From NCBI RefSeq assembly GCF_018991925.1, contig NW_024737068.1:1028239-1092238 (forward strand): a stretch of 64,000 nucleotides of DNA, written 5' to 3'. The notes under the pieces were generated by a model. That model searched no databases and had not been told where the DNA came from. It worked only from the letters and a program-made list of their open reading frames with translations. The stretch is from Homarus americanus. Its lineage: Eukaryota; Arthropoda; Malacostraca; Decapoda; Nephropidae. Below are positions 27,150 through 43,037 of this stretch, in pieces. Position 1 is the stretch's first letter, and each line of letters opens with the position of its first letter. Both the position numbers and the translations under genes were made by a program.

Positions 27150-27600
27150 ACTGCCTTCTTTTCCCCACCTCTTCCCCTTCTTCTCCTCTGCCCCTCCATT
27201 AATCTTCTATTTTAACCTCTCTCTCTTCCCTAGCCTCACCCTCTCTCTCTCCCCTCCCCTCACCCCTCACCTCACCCCCCTCTCTCTCCCCTCACCTCCC
27301 CCCACCTCCCCTCACCTCCCCTCTCTCTCCCTCACCTCCTCTCTCTCCCCTCACCTCCCCTCTCCCCCTCACCCCCCTCTCTCCCCTCCCCACCCTCTCC
27401 CCTCCTCCCCTCTCCCTCCCCTCCCCCTCTCCTCCACCCCCCCTCTCCCTCCCCTCCCACCCCTCTCCCTCCCCTCACCTCTCCCCTCCCCTCACCCCTC
27501 CCCTCCCCTCCCCCCCTCTCCTCCCCTCCCCCTCTGCCCCCCTCCCCCACCCCCCCTCACCCCCTCCCACACCCCCCTCACCCCCTCTAACCTCATTTCT
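27150..27600 (+). repeat. C/T-rich polypyrimidine tract
   Basis: About 450 bp almost only of C and T (ccctcccctc motifs) on the plus strand; such tracts can form triplex DNA. No gene. Confidence 0.9.
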
Positions 27601-27769
27601 TTTTACTCCTCGCCTCTATCGGAGATTAAGTGAAATCAGATTTTCCTGGAATATGTCCGTGCACCAGACGAGTTCCTGCCTCAGACCACTTTGTAGAGAG
27701 AGTGAGAGAGAGAGAGAGAGTGTGAGAATTCGTATAGACTATTAATATAAGCTTACTGAATTAGCTGTA

Positions 27770-28103
<334 letters not shown>

Positions 28104-28266
28104 CTATATTAGTACAGAAAATATTGAGTGATAAAGAGAGTAGGAGGGAGACTGGTGAGGAGGCGAGGAGAGGAGGAAGAGTACCACAGTTCCCCCCCAG
28201 TGATGGTCCTGGGGTGAAGGTGGAAAGAAAGTAATAGTAGGGGAGAAAACTGGAAGTAGTGTAGTG

Positions 28267-28318
<52 letters not shown>

Positions 28319-28689
28319 CATACATACATCAGAAACGGACAAGGAATTTAAGGATATGCTGTATATTGAACAGTTATAAATAAATAGTGAACAGTACAGT
28401 GCAAAAGTTACACAAGACAAATTTTTAGGGCTACTCTTTCGTGGTTTATGGATAACATCTGTCCAATTGTTGGTTTCAGATCGGAAATATGCTTTATGTA
28501 CTAATTTTGTTCATCTGAAATTATTCTTTGCTTTATATAGTTCAGAACATCTGTTTAATATAAGGTAACGGAGTTTTGGGAGGGAAAGCTCTCTAGAAAT
28601 GATTTTTGTTAGTTTGTAGCATAGTGTATATGGCCAGTTGTCAAATTTCTGTCTATTTTCTCTTTGTTAGACTCGCATACATATGTACG

Positions 28690-29174
<485 letters not shown>

Positions 29175-29539
29175 ATATTCCCCTTCCCCTCTGAGCGCTG
29201 CAGGAAACTTGTTGTTGGCAGGGTTGTATCCCACATGTGAGACGTAACGGGCGGGGGTGTGAACCACTCGGCTGCTATGGATGACGACTCCATCTAGTGA
29301 CACGAAACCTGTGGGAGAAGCAGAGGGAGAAGGAGGGTTGTATAAGAGAAGGTTGAACAGGCGAGGAATGTGTTGCTTCTCTCGCGGCAGGTGCAAAGTC
29401 CTCAGGGGTTCCGGGTAGGGTGTCTGGGTCCATAGGGCCGGATGCAGGATCCTCATCAGGAGCAGTAAGTACCTGAGGGAGAAAAGAGGGTGCTGTGGGC
29501 AGCAATGGTGACCAATCAGCAGTTGTAGGGGAGAGTATC
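29175..29539 (-). mobile_element. Interior fragment of the minus-strand LTR element
   Basis: Short interior related to that of the element at 46308, including LPREKQHIPRLFN and acceptor-like tctccctcaggt. Near 29505-29553 it contains a copy of the LTR start (tactctcccctacaactgct), showing rearrangement. No enzyme domains are visible. Confidence 0.6.
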
Positions 29540-30022
29540 TGTAGTGGCTCCTCTCCCCTACAACTCCCAACTGAGCTCCGGCCGCGCGCCTACCAGCCAA
29601 TCAGCGTACAGCCAGCTACGCCGAGAGACTAGGTCTATGCAGAGGACGTAGGGGTACGATCGCCGACCTAGTCTTTACCTTCATCCTCTGGTTCAGGATC
29701 AGAGCGTTTCACACCTTACGCTTAAGCCGCTGTGATTGGTCCTCTCGCTACGCTCACCCTAAATCCTGATCCTCGTAAATTGTATATATACGGCCATGCC
29801 TGGCCGGGGAGACCATTCTACACTCGGCTACTGGACCAGCAACATCTCTCACAGCTCCTCACCACTCAGCTTCCTCAGAAACCTCCTCACCCTACGGGAC
29901 CTCTGAGCAAGTTTCTCCTCACCTAGTCACTCCTAAGCACTGCGCTGTACAACAATATATATATACAGAAAGCGCATTGTGAGTTTCTATCCTACCTCAT
30001 TCCTGAGTGTGAGATATCTACA
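29540..30022 (+). repeat. Related LTR on the plus strand, head-to-head
   Basis: Starts tgtagtggctcctctcccct and ends gatatctaca, with an ATTGG box (29735) and a TATA-like tatatatacgg (29782). It ends with the shared segment tatacagaaagcgcattgtg (29952-29971). It lies immediately beside the minus-strand element in opposite orientation, with no clear interior following it, so it is a solo or rearranged LTR. Confidence 0.65.
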
Positions 30023-31053
30023 TGTACGTACGTTTGTGTGCCCATACAAAGAGAGTTGACAACTGGCCACATACAGTACGCTACATATCCACTACCAGTT
30101 ATTATCAGTGTAAATGTTTTGTACAGCTGTTGGTTGTATTTTTATCTCCTGGAAATTTTAATAGTGTATCTTTTATAAAGTTTACTTTGGATGTCTTCTT
30201 TGTGTGTTTTAATCATGGAAATTTATCCCTTCGTGTGATAATATTGTATGCCACCGTTAGTTAGCTTTTGTTGAGGTTTATTTACTGACTCGCCATAGTG
30301 ACTAGTTGAAAACATGTTAGTAATGTTGTTGTGCTAGTTTTTGTTATTGTCAGGACACTTCCACTGTATATGTGTGTCATTTACGTGTGAATGACTTGTT
30401 TAAAATTTTATCATTTCCAAATTTGCCCAACAATTTCTTTTTAAACTTTGATCTCATTAAATTTTATGAATCAAAATAACTTGAAGAAAAGCTATTTATT
30501 GTTTCAAAATTTTCGTAGTGAGTTCAAAATATCGGTGACGGCATTTTTTTGGTTTATGGTGCCATAGTTTTGTAAACTTTATCATATATTGCGTTGTATG
30601 CATCTTCATTTTGTCGTCTTTACTCATGAACCTTAAGACTCATTCTTTAGATTATTCTACTCCAGGTAATGAGTGTTTTTTAATGATATACAGTACTGAT
30701 CTATTTGTCAGGTTATCACAGATATATTTTGAGAGCAGAGAAAAGGTTTTGTTATCAAGTTCACTCAGTCGTTTGGTATTTATTATTTTTGTGGATGTTG
30801 CAGTCTTGTGTTCTTGTATTTTTAAGCCATTGTAGAATTTGTGTTATTTAGATGCAGTATTAATATTACTAATACAGTACAGGTGTATATTTATAATTAA
30901 TACTTATGAGTTTTACACACAGTCATCACTTGTTTATTAATGATGCACATTGTCTTTATTAAGTGTTTCCTTGGTGGACTTTTCCATTGGTTCATTTTGG
31001 TCATTGTCCTCTCTCTCACTTTTCTGTGTATGTCTGACTGACTGACCTTTCAG

Positions 31054-31095
31054 GCTCGGGGAGCAAGCGGTCCTCAGCACAAGGCAGCCCGTATG
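31054..31095 (+). CDS. MYO5: Class V myosin 42-nt linker microexon, probable cassette
   Basis: A 42-nt exon bounded by a good acceptor (ctgaccttt cag) and a near-consensus donor (TATG|gtaagc). It is phase 1 in and phase 1 out, so it can be included or skipped without changing frame. It encodes about 14 residues, GSGSKRSSAQGSPY, joining LKEAG to GDPPDLLDVN at the next exon. The Ser/Lys-rich peptide sits between the rod and the globular tail. Vertebrate MYO5A has alternatively spliced small exons nearby in its tail. That it is a real exon is inferred from splice sites and phase; inclusion has not been shown. Confidence 0.72.
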
Positions 31096-31251
31096 GTAAG
31101 CTGCCTGCAAGCGCACGTTGGTGATGTGCCACGTGTACATGCATGAGCATGCATGCAAGTGCAAAACACATATATGCATACTTTACTCACACACACACAC
31201 ACACACACACACAGACTATAGCTAAATATACTGTTGATTCAATAAGTAGTA

Positions 31252-31401
<150 letters not shown>

Positions 31402-31753
31402 TTAACCCTCACTTTACGCGGTTAATGTAACCCGGAGGGTCCCGCGTAAAGTGAGGCGGAACGTGAAAGTGAATAACATAACATATGGGATTAATTGAAA
31501 TGGAGTCCGGGCCGATCCCCAAACTCCACTTTTTGACGACACACAACTATGTTGTAGTAAAAATTTTATCTTAACTTTATGATGGTATGAAAAAACAAGT
31601 AATATAGAAGAGGTTAGGTTAGGAAAGATAAAGGTTAACATAGGAAAAATAAAGGTTAGGTTAGAAAACTAAAAATTAGGTGTAACACTTACGGTAGTAG
31701 AAGAGATGGGTCGGCATACGGGGATGGAGGCTGGTTCCGAGGCAGAGGGCAGA

Positions 31754-33094
31754 TTACTGGCCCTCAGGTGAATCACCATTACTAGGTGAATCACCATCAC
31801 TGTCACTTACAGTTGTCAGGGCTTCCCTGACAAATCCCTCAAAGTCATCTTCACTGCCACTATCACTGGCTTGGGCTGGCTGTGGTGGGTTGCGGGCGAA
31901 GAAATCTGTTATGCTTTGCTGACGGCTGGCGTTGATGTTGTCGTGATACACCTTGATGTACGGCTCCATAGCCTGCACCAGCTGGGTATGGAAGACTTCA
32001 TAGCGGTCATCGTCATTGTCGCGGGAAAGGAAGGACTTCATCTTCTCTGCACACTCCATGGCACCCTTAATATCACTATGACTTAAATTGTGTTCTTCGG
32101 AGAATGACGCACCTTCTTCCTCCTCTTCACTGACTTGTTCTTCTTCCAACATCTCGTCGGCAGTCACTTCAGGATCTCTGATCACCTCCAGGATGTCGTC
32201 GTTGGTGGTCTCGGAGAAGCCTGGAACTGTAACAGTCTGCGCAGCTTCTCTGGCAAGGTCCACTGCTACTGCAACATTCTGAACCTCACCAGTCACAGAT
32301 TGACTCCTCCTCTCACCTGGTATTCCATGCAACACATGTCTCCATGCGTGACGAATTGTAGCAATAGACAGCTGATCCCATGACTCCACCAAGAAGTCCA
32401 CAGCTTTCTTGATGTTAAATACTCTCCAGAATTGTTTGAAGAGTATTTTTTGCTGTTCTAACTGTTGATCCTCATCTTCTTCGCTCTTGCTATCGGTGGT
32501 GGTGTCACTCAGGTTACGCAACTCTTCCCTGGTGTTGGTGTAGTCGTTCAGGAGCTGGAATTTTTTTGTTGAGAATGCAGCTTTCACATTGCAAATCAAC
32601 TCCTGGTCCATGGGCTGGATTAAAGACGTAGTGTTGGGAGGAAGGAAGACCACTTTTACGTTGGGGTGACGATCTAACAGTAGGGGCGAGTGTCCTGGTG
32701 CGTTGTCCAGCAGCAACAAAATATTGAATGGCACATTCTGTCGCTCACAGAATTTTTTTACATCGGGAACAAAACAGTCATCAAACCAGGAGAGGGACAG
32801 TGTAGAGAACATCCACGCCTTACGTGCGGTCAGCCAGTGGACATTTAGCTTGGTCATGTCCATGGTTTTGTAGGCGTGCGGCTTGCGTGCTGTGTGGATC
32901 ACCGATAACTTGAGCTTACAGGTACCTGAGGCATTGGTGGTAAACAGGACGGTGATGCGTTCCTTCTGCATTTTCCGGCCCCGAATCCTGCTGGCATTCT
33001 TTACAACGAAGGACTTGGAAGGTAGCTTTTTCCAGAAAAGACCAGATTCGTCCATGTTAAACACCTGGTCGTCACTGTACTGTCCTTCCTCCAT
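31754..33094 (-). pseudogene. Tigger transposase, DDE catalytic part
   Basis: Continues the transposase in another frame. It carries the three acidic catalytic positions: FNMDESGLFWKKLP, ILLLLDNAPGHS and IQPMDQELI, the pogo/Tigger DDD pattern of the DDE superfamily endonuclease. An acidic C-terminal tail (SEEDEDQQLEQQ, EEEEEGASFSEE) ends at a stop. The catalytic residues are intact, so only the upstream frameshift visibly disables the copy. Confidence 0.88.
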
Positions 33095-33666
33095 AATCTC
33101 ACGTAAAAACGGAGGAAATTCCCAGCCGCAGCACGATCAGCACTCGCTTCTTCACCACCAATGTTTATATTGGTGATCTTGTTCCGGATCTTAAACCTCT
33201 GTAACCACCCAGAGGAAGCATTAAAGGGTTTGGGCTCTGAAGTTCCCATCTTTCGTGCCACTGCCATGTACAGTTCACGTGCGTAGTCCTTAACAGAGCG
33301 CGTGTCGACCGCCATGTTCCGTCGCGCCTGACGCACCAAGTACCTCACAAGTAATTTTTCTGTCTTGAGAAGCACCTGGTTGTGAAAATATTTGATCATA
33401 GAAGCACCTGTAGACTTTGTGATCTTCATGTGCTCCTTTATCTTGGCTGAATCCTTCTTTATAGTCCGGATCGTAGATTCGTTCACACCATGCTGGCGCG
33501 CCAAATCAACCTGCCTTGTTCCTTTCTCCAACTCTTGGATGATGGTATACTTCACCTCGTAGCTTAAGGAACGTCGTGTCTTCTTTGGCTTAGTGCCGCT
33601 GGGTCCAGGTAAGGAAAGGTTTCTCTCTGGGGGTGGTGGTCCGGCGGAAGCCATTTTACGGAACAA
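33001..33666 (-). pseudogene. Tigger transposase, N-terminal DNA-binding part
   Basis: Opens MFRKMASAGPPPPERNLSLP. It then carries a Psq/CENP-B type helix-turn-helix (YEVKYTIIQELEKG...QVDLARQHGVNESTIRTI) and a second CENP-B-like domain (NASSGWLQRFKIRN). It should continue into the catalytic part, but the frame breaks near 33100-33115, next to an A-run, by an apparent one-base indel. The copy is therefore probably inactive unless this is an assembly error. Confidence 0.85.
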
Positions 33667-34090
33667 TGGATGCGCGTTTACACGGAGTGGCCTTGAGGGA
33701 TGAAACTGCCGCGGCTAGGTCAAGCGTCGTCTTTCCTCCCTCCCTCCCTCCCCCGGGTGGACACGTCATAATACTTTAAGCCAATTACAGCTAGCAGCAG
33801 AGGGGGGGTAGGGATGCATGGCCAATCACAGGTCTGATACGTCATATGACGTCAGTGATAACGCAACAAAGACACACACTGCGCAACCTTACTGCGCCGC
33901 TTGCCCAAGCGGAGGGAGAGGCAGGCAGGCAGGCGGGCGGGTGGGGCGAATCTAAAAATAGCGTCGCACCGAACACTCTCCGCGTAATGGGGTTCACGTA
34001 CCGCGTAATGTGAGCACGTGAGGTTCTGGCAAGGCACCGCGTTAACGTGGAAACGCGGAATGCGGGACCGCGTAGATTGAGGGTTAACTG

Positions 34091-34257
<167 letters not shown>

Positions 34258-34713
34258 CATTTAGATCCACAATTGAAACGTGGATAAGAAAAATCTTGAT
34301 AAAATCACACAGGGAAAAGGGAAACGATGGAGAACCTTAGCTTTCGTCTTTATTCAAGACATCTTCAGAGGCAACTGAATTACAAAGACTGAGAGAGAGA
34401 GAGAGAGCTTATGTATATAGGGTGACCTTACAAAACATGAGGTCAGGTAAAAAAACATGACATCCACTAATCAACACACCAACCACACAGAAAACATAAG
34501 AAGAGATTATAAGAACGGGCGACATAACTAGTCATGTCACGCCAGGTAAAAAATATGAGACCCACTAATCATCTATCATACATCTACCTTACATGCTTTC
34601 AAACCATTTTTAATTTGGGCACTGACAAATAAATTTGTGTAACGTATTATCAGTTTTGTACTGACTACCACTAAGGTTTAAAGAATACATTTCTTTAATC
34701 AAACTTCCTTCAA

Positions 34714-36840
<2,127 letters not shown>

Positions 36841-36987
36841 GTGGTGATCCTCCTGACCTGCTGGATGTTAACGCCACACACGAGGGGGAGGTGATGCCAG
36901 TCATCCGCAAGAAAGAGAGAGATTACATGGGCATGTTTGAGTATGACCGGAGGGAGGAGATGCAGATCATACGCGTCCTCATATATG
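36841..36987 (+). CDS. MYO5: Class V myosin, start of globular tail
   Basis: Acceptor tcccacttag, donor TATG|gtacgt, phase 1 in and out. The peptide begins GDPPDLLDVNATHEGEV, then VIRKKERDYMGMFEYDRR and EEMQIIRVLIY. The VIRKK-D-GMFEY block is the conserved entry to the myosin V cargo-binding domain (IPRKEKDFQGMLEYKKED in vertebrate Va), so this exon joins the linker to the dilute domain. Confidence 0.95.
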
Positions 36988-37732
36988 GTACGTACAGATT
37001 TTGCACATCAGGGTGTGTCTCAAGACTTGTGCCTCCTGTATTTATATTTGTTCTTATGATTTTTTAGTTAGTACTAAAACCTCTACAGTATACAGTATCA
37101 TGGTATACTGTAATTTGAATATGTACTCCTGTGGTTTAAAGTTTCTTTGTAAAGATTCTTAGAAAAAAAAAATTTAAATGTCACATTGCAACTGAAGTGA
37201 GACTGGTATTATTAGCCGAAATTTGTGACATGACACCCCATGTTCCTCAACAATATTTGGTGGAATTACCGTGACCAACTGAAGGTTCAGTTGCAACCAT
37301 AACCCTTACAGCCCTGTTGGAGATGTCACTTGTCACTTAGGGTTGAAGGATAAAGAGTTCTGTTGTCATCAGCCGTGTGCTCTGCAACATTTATTTGACT
37401 TTATTGTAAACTGTACTCTCATTAGATCAAACCTTACCCATTATCTTCTGATTGTACTGTTACTTTATATCTATGTAAGGTTATTCAGGCAACAGAAGGG
37501 TTTATTTAGAAAAAACTTCAATAAATTTTACTACATATGTATCAAGGAGACTTTTCCTGGATAAATAACAAATGGTTTAATCCCAGTTACCCTTTGAAAC
37601 CAGTGTTGAAATGATTGGATACTTGCATTCTTAATATACTGGTACCTTTTGATATTAAACTGATTGTCTTTCTTTTCTATTTAATACTGTATTTACTCTT
37701 TTATTGAATACATTATTCTGTTATTTTGTCAG

Positions 37733-38082
37733 AACTGAAACCACGTGTTGCTGTAACATTCCTGCCTGGGCTGCCTGCATATATTTTGTTCATGTGCATA
37801 CGGCACACTGACCATATCAATGATGATGAAAAGGTGCGGTCCCTTCTAAACAACATTGTGAATGGTGTGAAAAGGGTGATCAAGAAGCGTCATGAAGACT
37901 TAGATTCTACTGTATTATGGCTTTCTAATGTCCTACGACTTCTACACAACCTCAAGCAGTACTCAGGGGACAAGGCTTTCCAGGCTGAAAATACTGTTAA
38001 GCAGAATGAACAGTCTCTCAAGAACTTTGACTTGTCAGAATACCGACAAGTCTTGTCCGACATTGCTGTTTGGATTTATAAC
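37733..38082 (+). CDS. MYO5: Class V myosin, dilute domain exon
   Basis: The largest tail exon (350 nt), phase 1 in and phase 0 out; acceptor attttgtcag, donor AAC|gtgagt. It encodes [20 protein letters not shown], then [39 protein letters not shown] and [41 protein letters not shown] and EYRQVLSD are diagnostic for the myosin V globular tail, which binds cargo adaptors and folds back on the motor for autoinhibition. Confidence 0.97.
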
Positions 38083-38641
38083 GTGAGTGATGATTTAGTC
38101 ATAGATTTAGTACTGTACTTTGGCACCTGTGACCACCTGATCACACCAAATGGATGCAAAGCATTATTTGTCCACATTCTGAACCCATTATTTTATTATA
38201 ACAATTTCTATACTATAGGTGGACTCTTATAAAGGTTGTTTATATGCATTTAGTATTATTTTAAGAAAGGATAATAAGGACTTAAGTATTATGGTTTTAG
38301 AACTAAGTATGGTAGTACAGTAGAGTATACAGTACAAGAACTGTACACATATTCCAGTGTTTTTCTTGATAGTCACAGTCTGCCCATTACTTACATCTCA
38401 GTAAAGATTCTCTTATGTAATTGTACCCCAGCCCTGGTGTCCTAATACTGTACCAAAGGTGCCTATGTCTGATTTTTTTGTCTAAAATTGTTAATGGTGT
38501 TATATACAAGTTGTGTAAATTGAGAATTTCTTGTACCAATATTTAATCTATACTTTTATTAGTGGTAAAATTTTTACATTCATTCAGATCAGTTGTTCCG
38601 TGTAATTACACATGTATAAAAAAAAACATTCATCTTTGCAG

Positions 38642-38750
38642 GGAGTGATTAAATTAATGGAGGAAAAAGTGCAGCCATTGATCGTGCCTTCCATCCTGGA
38701 ACATGAGGCCATTACAGGTCTCTCAGGCAACAAGCCGGGTGGTATGAGAG
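38642..38750 (+). CDS. MYO5: Class V myosin, dilute domain exon
   Basis: Acceptor catctttgcag, donor AGAG|gtgagg; phase 0 in, phase 1 out. It encodes GVIKLMEEKVQPLIVPSILE followed by HEAITGLSGNKPGGMRG, matching the vertebrate stretch [20 protein letters not shown]...GVKPTGLR. It is too short to form a long open frame and is recognised by homology and phase. Confidence 0.94.
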
Positions 38751-38993
38751 GTGAGGATAATAGCTTTTGATGGCTTTAGTACCAGTAATTACACAACCTA
38801 TATCTCAAATGTGTGTAGGACTCTGGTTCCAGGGGTAAGACTGAACAGCTATTGAGTATTTTTTGTATGTAGGTAATTCAGTTGCCCATTTAGAACTACA
38901 TGCCAGTATTGTGTTATGTTCATTCACATTTCCCAGAATTAGAATGTAATTTGTCTAGGCTGTTTTTAATATATTATCTCTCCAAATTACTAG

Positions 38994-39142
38994 GTCGAGC
39001 TGGCAGTTTAGCCCGTGAGCTGGAATCCCCTGTAGAACCTCAAAAAGCTCTAGATCTGCTACTTAAGGAGATGACACAGTTCTATCGCACACTTGCAATG
39101 TTTGGAACTGATCCAGAGCTTATTACTCAAGTTTTCAGACAG
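38994..39142 (+). CDS. MYO5: Class V myosin, dilute domain exon
   Basis: Acceptor aaattactag, donor CAG|gtaagt; phase 1 in, phase 0 out. It encodes RAGSLARELESPVEPQKALD, then LLLKEMTQFYRTLAMFG and TDPELITQVFRQ. The last part equals the conserved HGMDPELIKQVVKQ of vertebrate myosin V. The first 20 residues are the variable loop where vertebrate Va has a regulatory serine cluster. Confidence 0.95.
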
Positions 39143-39628
39143 GTAAGTCAAGCCATACAGTAACAATAATTATATAAAGATTACTTCAGTTCATCAAGCT
39201 TCCTGTTATAAGTTGAGACCAACCTGCTTTATCAGGGACTCCAAGTTCCTTTCAAGATTACCCAATTTCTGATCAAGCCCAAAAATATATACTGTAGTAC
39301 AATATACAGTATATATGAAAACTTGGCATTCTTTTGTATGTTCTATTTTTATATCTTATTCCATTTAGTCACTTTTTTAAAGCTGTATTTGTCCTTATAC
39401 TGATTGTTACTCTCCTAATGTCATACAGCCTCCATTGGTGAAATACAGTCCAGTGCTTACAACTCATCTTCGTGTATAATCCTATTCTGCAATTGCTTAA
39501 GGAATGTTTTCTTAAAGATTTTAAATTACCTAACCTAAATTTGCTATTTAATGTCCTTGTAGTTTGTGACAGGTTGGAAGAATATAGTCTGGAACATGTT
39601 TCATAATGAGTAATTGTTTTCATTCCAG

Positions 39629-39886
39629 ATATTCTACTTCATCTGTGCTGGATCTTTGAACAACTTGTTGCTCCGTAAAGATATGTGTCACTGGTCAAAA
39701 GGCATGCAGATTCGTTATAACTTAAGTCATCTGGAACAGTGGACACGTGATATGCGACTCCACGAGTCAGGTGTCACAGACACTCTTGCTCCCATCATCC
39801 AGGCTGCCCAACTTCTTCAAGCCCGCAAGACCGATGATGATGTCCACTCCATATGTGACATGTGTGACAAGCTCTCTGTGTCTCAG
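39629..39886 (+). CDS. MYO5: Class V myosin, dilute domain core exon
   Basis: Acceptor ttcattccag, donor CAG|gtcagt, phase 0 on both sides (86 codons). It contains [20 protein letters not shown] and [18 protein letters not shown], the best-conserved block of the DIL domain, followed by [18 protein letters not shown] and [12 protein letters not shown]. Every landmark of the family is present and there is no frame disruption. Confidence 0.97.
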
Positions 39887-40416
39887 GTCAGTACAGTACT
39901 TTGTTTTACTGGTAAGGATGTCAAGTCGTGAGAATAATGGAGAAGGGTAGATTTTTGTGAGAAATATTTCCTCTTAAGCTGCTGATCTTATTTATTTATG
40001 GCTTTGTGTTTCCGTCTGTTCCCATTAATTGTACAGCATAGTGAAGGAGTGTTATAACAAAAAAAATATTGATTGTTGTTATTAATTGATGCTGCTATGT
40101 GAGAAGGTGTTACAGTACTGCATATATTTATCAGGGTTCTCTGTCTCCTGCATTGTTGTGGTGTGGCTGACCTCAGGGTGTTGATCTGGTGAACTTGAAG
40201 CTTCACTGGTCTGTGGTAAAAGAAAAAAAAGAATAACTGTTTGGAAAACATATACAAATCTGTACCAACTAATGATAAATTCACAAAGGGTACATGAATA
40301 TCTATACAGTACTGTATTAAAAGAGCTGATACATGAAAATTATCAGTGCATTATTCCTGATTGGAATTTCTTTTAGCAATGATGTATTATTACTAACATC
40401 ATCCAATTTTAAACAG

Positions 40417-40536
40417 ATCATCAAGATCCTCAACCTGTATACACCAGCAGATGAATTTGAAGAACGTGTTCCCATCACCTTCATTCACAAGATCCAAGCT
40501 AAATTACAGGAACGGGCAGAGGGTGAACAAGCTCAG
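40417..40536 (+). CDS. MYO5: Class V myosin, dilute domain exon
   Basis: Acceptor ttttaaacag, donor CAG|gtaagt, phase 0 on both sides. It encodes [20 protein letters not shown] followed by [20 protein letters not shown], matching [20 protein letters not shown] of vertebrate myosin Va. Confidence 0.96.
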
Positions 40537-40780
40537 GTAAGTATTTTTGTGAATTACTTTTTTTTTCCAATGGATATTAAAGTATGTACTGTATTGTCAT
40601 AATTAGATACACAATTCCAAAGAAGGAAAAGTGTCTGCATTTGTGAATATATAACTGATAAATTATAGTTCTCACAAGTGTATTGGGTTTAAGATTAGTG
40701 AAAAACTAATAAGTAGGTCTGTGCTAGTGATGAACAAAATTATGCATTGTTAAAGCTATTTTACTTTTCCTGCTCTACAG

Positions 40781-40906
40781 GCAACCTTACTGATGAACAC
40801 CAAGTTTGCCTTCCCTGTTCGGTTCCCCTTCAACCCATCAAGCATTCATCTAGAGGACGTTGAGCTCCCCGAAGCACTTCCCCTAGGCATGTTGAAGAAG
40901 GTGTAA
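40781..40906 (+). CDS. MYO5: Class V myosin, last coding exon and stop
   Basis: Acceptor ctgctctacag, then 41 codons and a TAA stop at 40904-40906. It encodes ATLLMNTKFAFPVRFPFNPS and SIHLEDVELPEALPLGMLKK plus a terminal Val. The FPFNPSS motif and the Val-terminal end are those of the family (vertebrate ends FPFNPSSLALETIQ...ISRV). This fixes the gene's 3' end. Confidence 0.96.
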   Translation, partial: ATLLMNTKFAFPVRFPFNPSSIHLEDVELPEALPLGMLKKV

Positions 40907-42210
40907 TCAAGTTAAAAAGCCGGTGGTGATTCTGTTTGCATAGAGCAGCTAGTGAGAGGCAGCAATAAATTAGTCAAAAGAGATGCCATGAAACCTTCAG
41001 GAGTGAGGCTGATAATAATTTACTTTGGCAAAAGTCTGCATGGAAATGCTAGACAGTTAATTGTATTATATAGCTTTTAAAAGAGAAAATCAGTGGGAAG
41101 CAGTTATTGCTGTGAAGTACCTTATTATCTGAAACAAAGTCATCCAACTCCTGGAGAATAAAGTCATAACCAGTTAATTGTACTGTCATAATGAAGCCAT
41201 GTTGCTTCTTAATCACATAATGTTTTTTTAAGTGAAATGAATAGGTCTTTCATCGGTGAAGTGTCTCATGGAGTCAATTTGGACAATAACACAGTTTATT
41301 TAGTTAGGTCACCTATTTATGAGGACTTGAGGGTGGATGTTGTGTGATAGTTCATAAAAAAACAAAATGAGTCTGCCGGGTTCTCTTATCACTTATTCCT
41401 TTGCCATGTGTTTATCTTCCAAAAAAATGAGGCCTTGGAATTGAATTGAAATGACTTCTTGGAGAGTAGTAAGATAGTGTATAGAAGTCAAAAGCAAGCC
41501 TTTGCTCTTGATTTCTATCAGAGCAGCTTTATCTAAATTCTAGGGAAATAAAATGAATCATTTACTGTATGTTTTGAACACAATTTTATGCCTCCACAAG
41601 GTGACACTCAGTATTAAATGTTGAAAAATGCATTTGTTTGCTCTGTATTATTTAATTTCACTATGGAAATTATTCCACTCCATATTCCTTTATTGATCTA
41701 TTTTCCATGACAAAGGTATGTAAAAAAATAGTAATTTAACTAAAAACTTGGATTCGACATCATGTTAAGCAGCAGCGGCAAGGCGGCCACAAGTAGGTAT
41801 TGTACATAATTGCTGCTAATGCATTTTAACTGGTTCTCTTGTGAAATGGCACATAACTTAATGCATTCCTTTCACATTCCAGAGCCTATAGTTAAATATT
41901 ACTATAATGTAATACTGTATATGGTTCATAGTGTTATTTATTTATTGTATAGATGTTCAGAGTTTAACTTATGGAGAGCTTCGTTTACAATATTAGGTGT
42001 TCTACACAGATGGTGTGTTGATGCCACATGAAACATATGGGAGGACTAGATCCTTTTTTTTTTTTATCATTACACATAATTTCTTTTCACAAAATATGGC
42101 TATGTACAGTAAAAATGTGAATTTAATTTGTATGGTTTCATCTTTTTCAAGACTATTAGAAATGGTACATACCTAACTCATCTGCACATTCCATGGTGAT
42201 CTCTTACCAA

Positions 42211-42347
<137 letters not shown>

Positions 42348-43037
42348 ATTTTAAAGCCCTATGCTAATGACAGACTCTTCGTTACCTTAGTTCTTGTGCA
42401 TTTTTTAGCACTTATTTGTCAGAGTATGTAGAAGTTGAATTGCTTGTCACCTTTTTTTTTATGCTGTACACTAGGGAGAATCATCCCATGATAAGGCACA
42501 TACTGTGTTAGTCAGATTTGACATTTTACTGTACATCATAAATGACTAATGGCAGAGTCACAAACCAAGAGAAGTTATCATTAGGGAGATATTTAATTTT
42601 TGTAAATGTTTAGATTTGCTTTTTTCAGATTGGGTCATTTATATTCTTTCATATTATTTGGAAGACAAACGTCATTTGTAAATACACTGTTGCAAATGTG
42701 TTGCGTGAATTTAATTTAATCTTAAATGAAGTTAAACCAAATGTATACTGTAGCTATTTGGCCAGAAGTGGTGAGTACCAGTTGGTATATATAAATATAT
42801 ATACAGTAAAATTAAACTTTGTTTTGTAATCCAGGGCGTGCAGTCTATGAGAATTTTAATATGTATTATTAATTTATTTGTCAGTGATTACATTGAGATT
42901 TCTCAAGTTTTATTACATAATTAATAATGACAATAATAATTCATCAATTAATAACTAAAATTGTACTAATATTACTGTAACATCTAGGTCATTCAGTGCT
43001 GCAAGTTATAAGTTAGGCACCAGATACAGTACTGTAC

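Noticed and set aside
26983..27633. 216-codon Pro/Ser/Leu-rich frame
   Set aside because: Polypyrimidine tract; low complexity with no domain.
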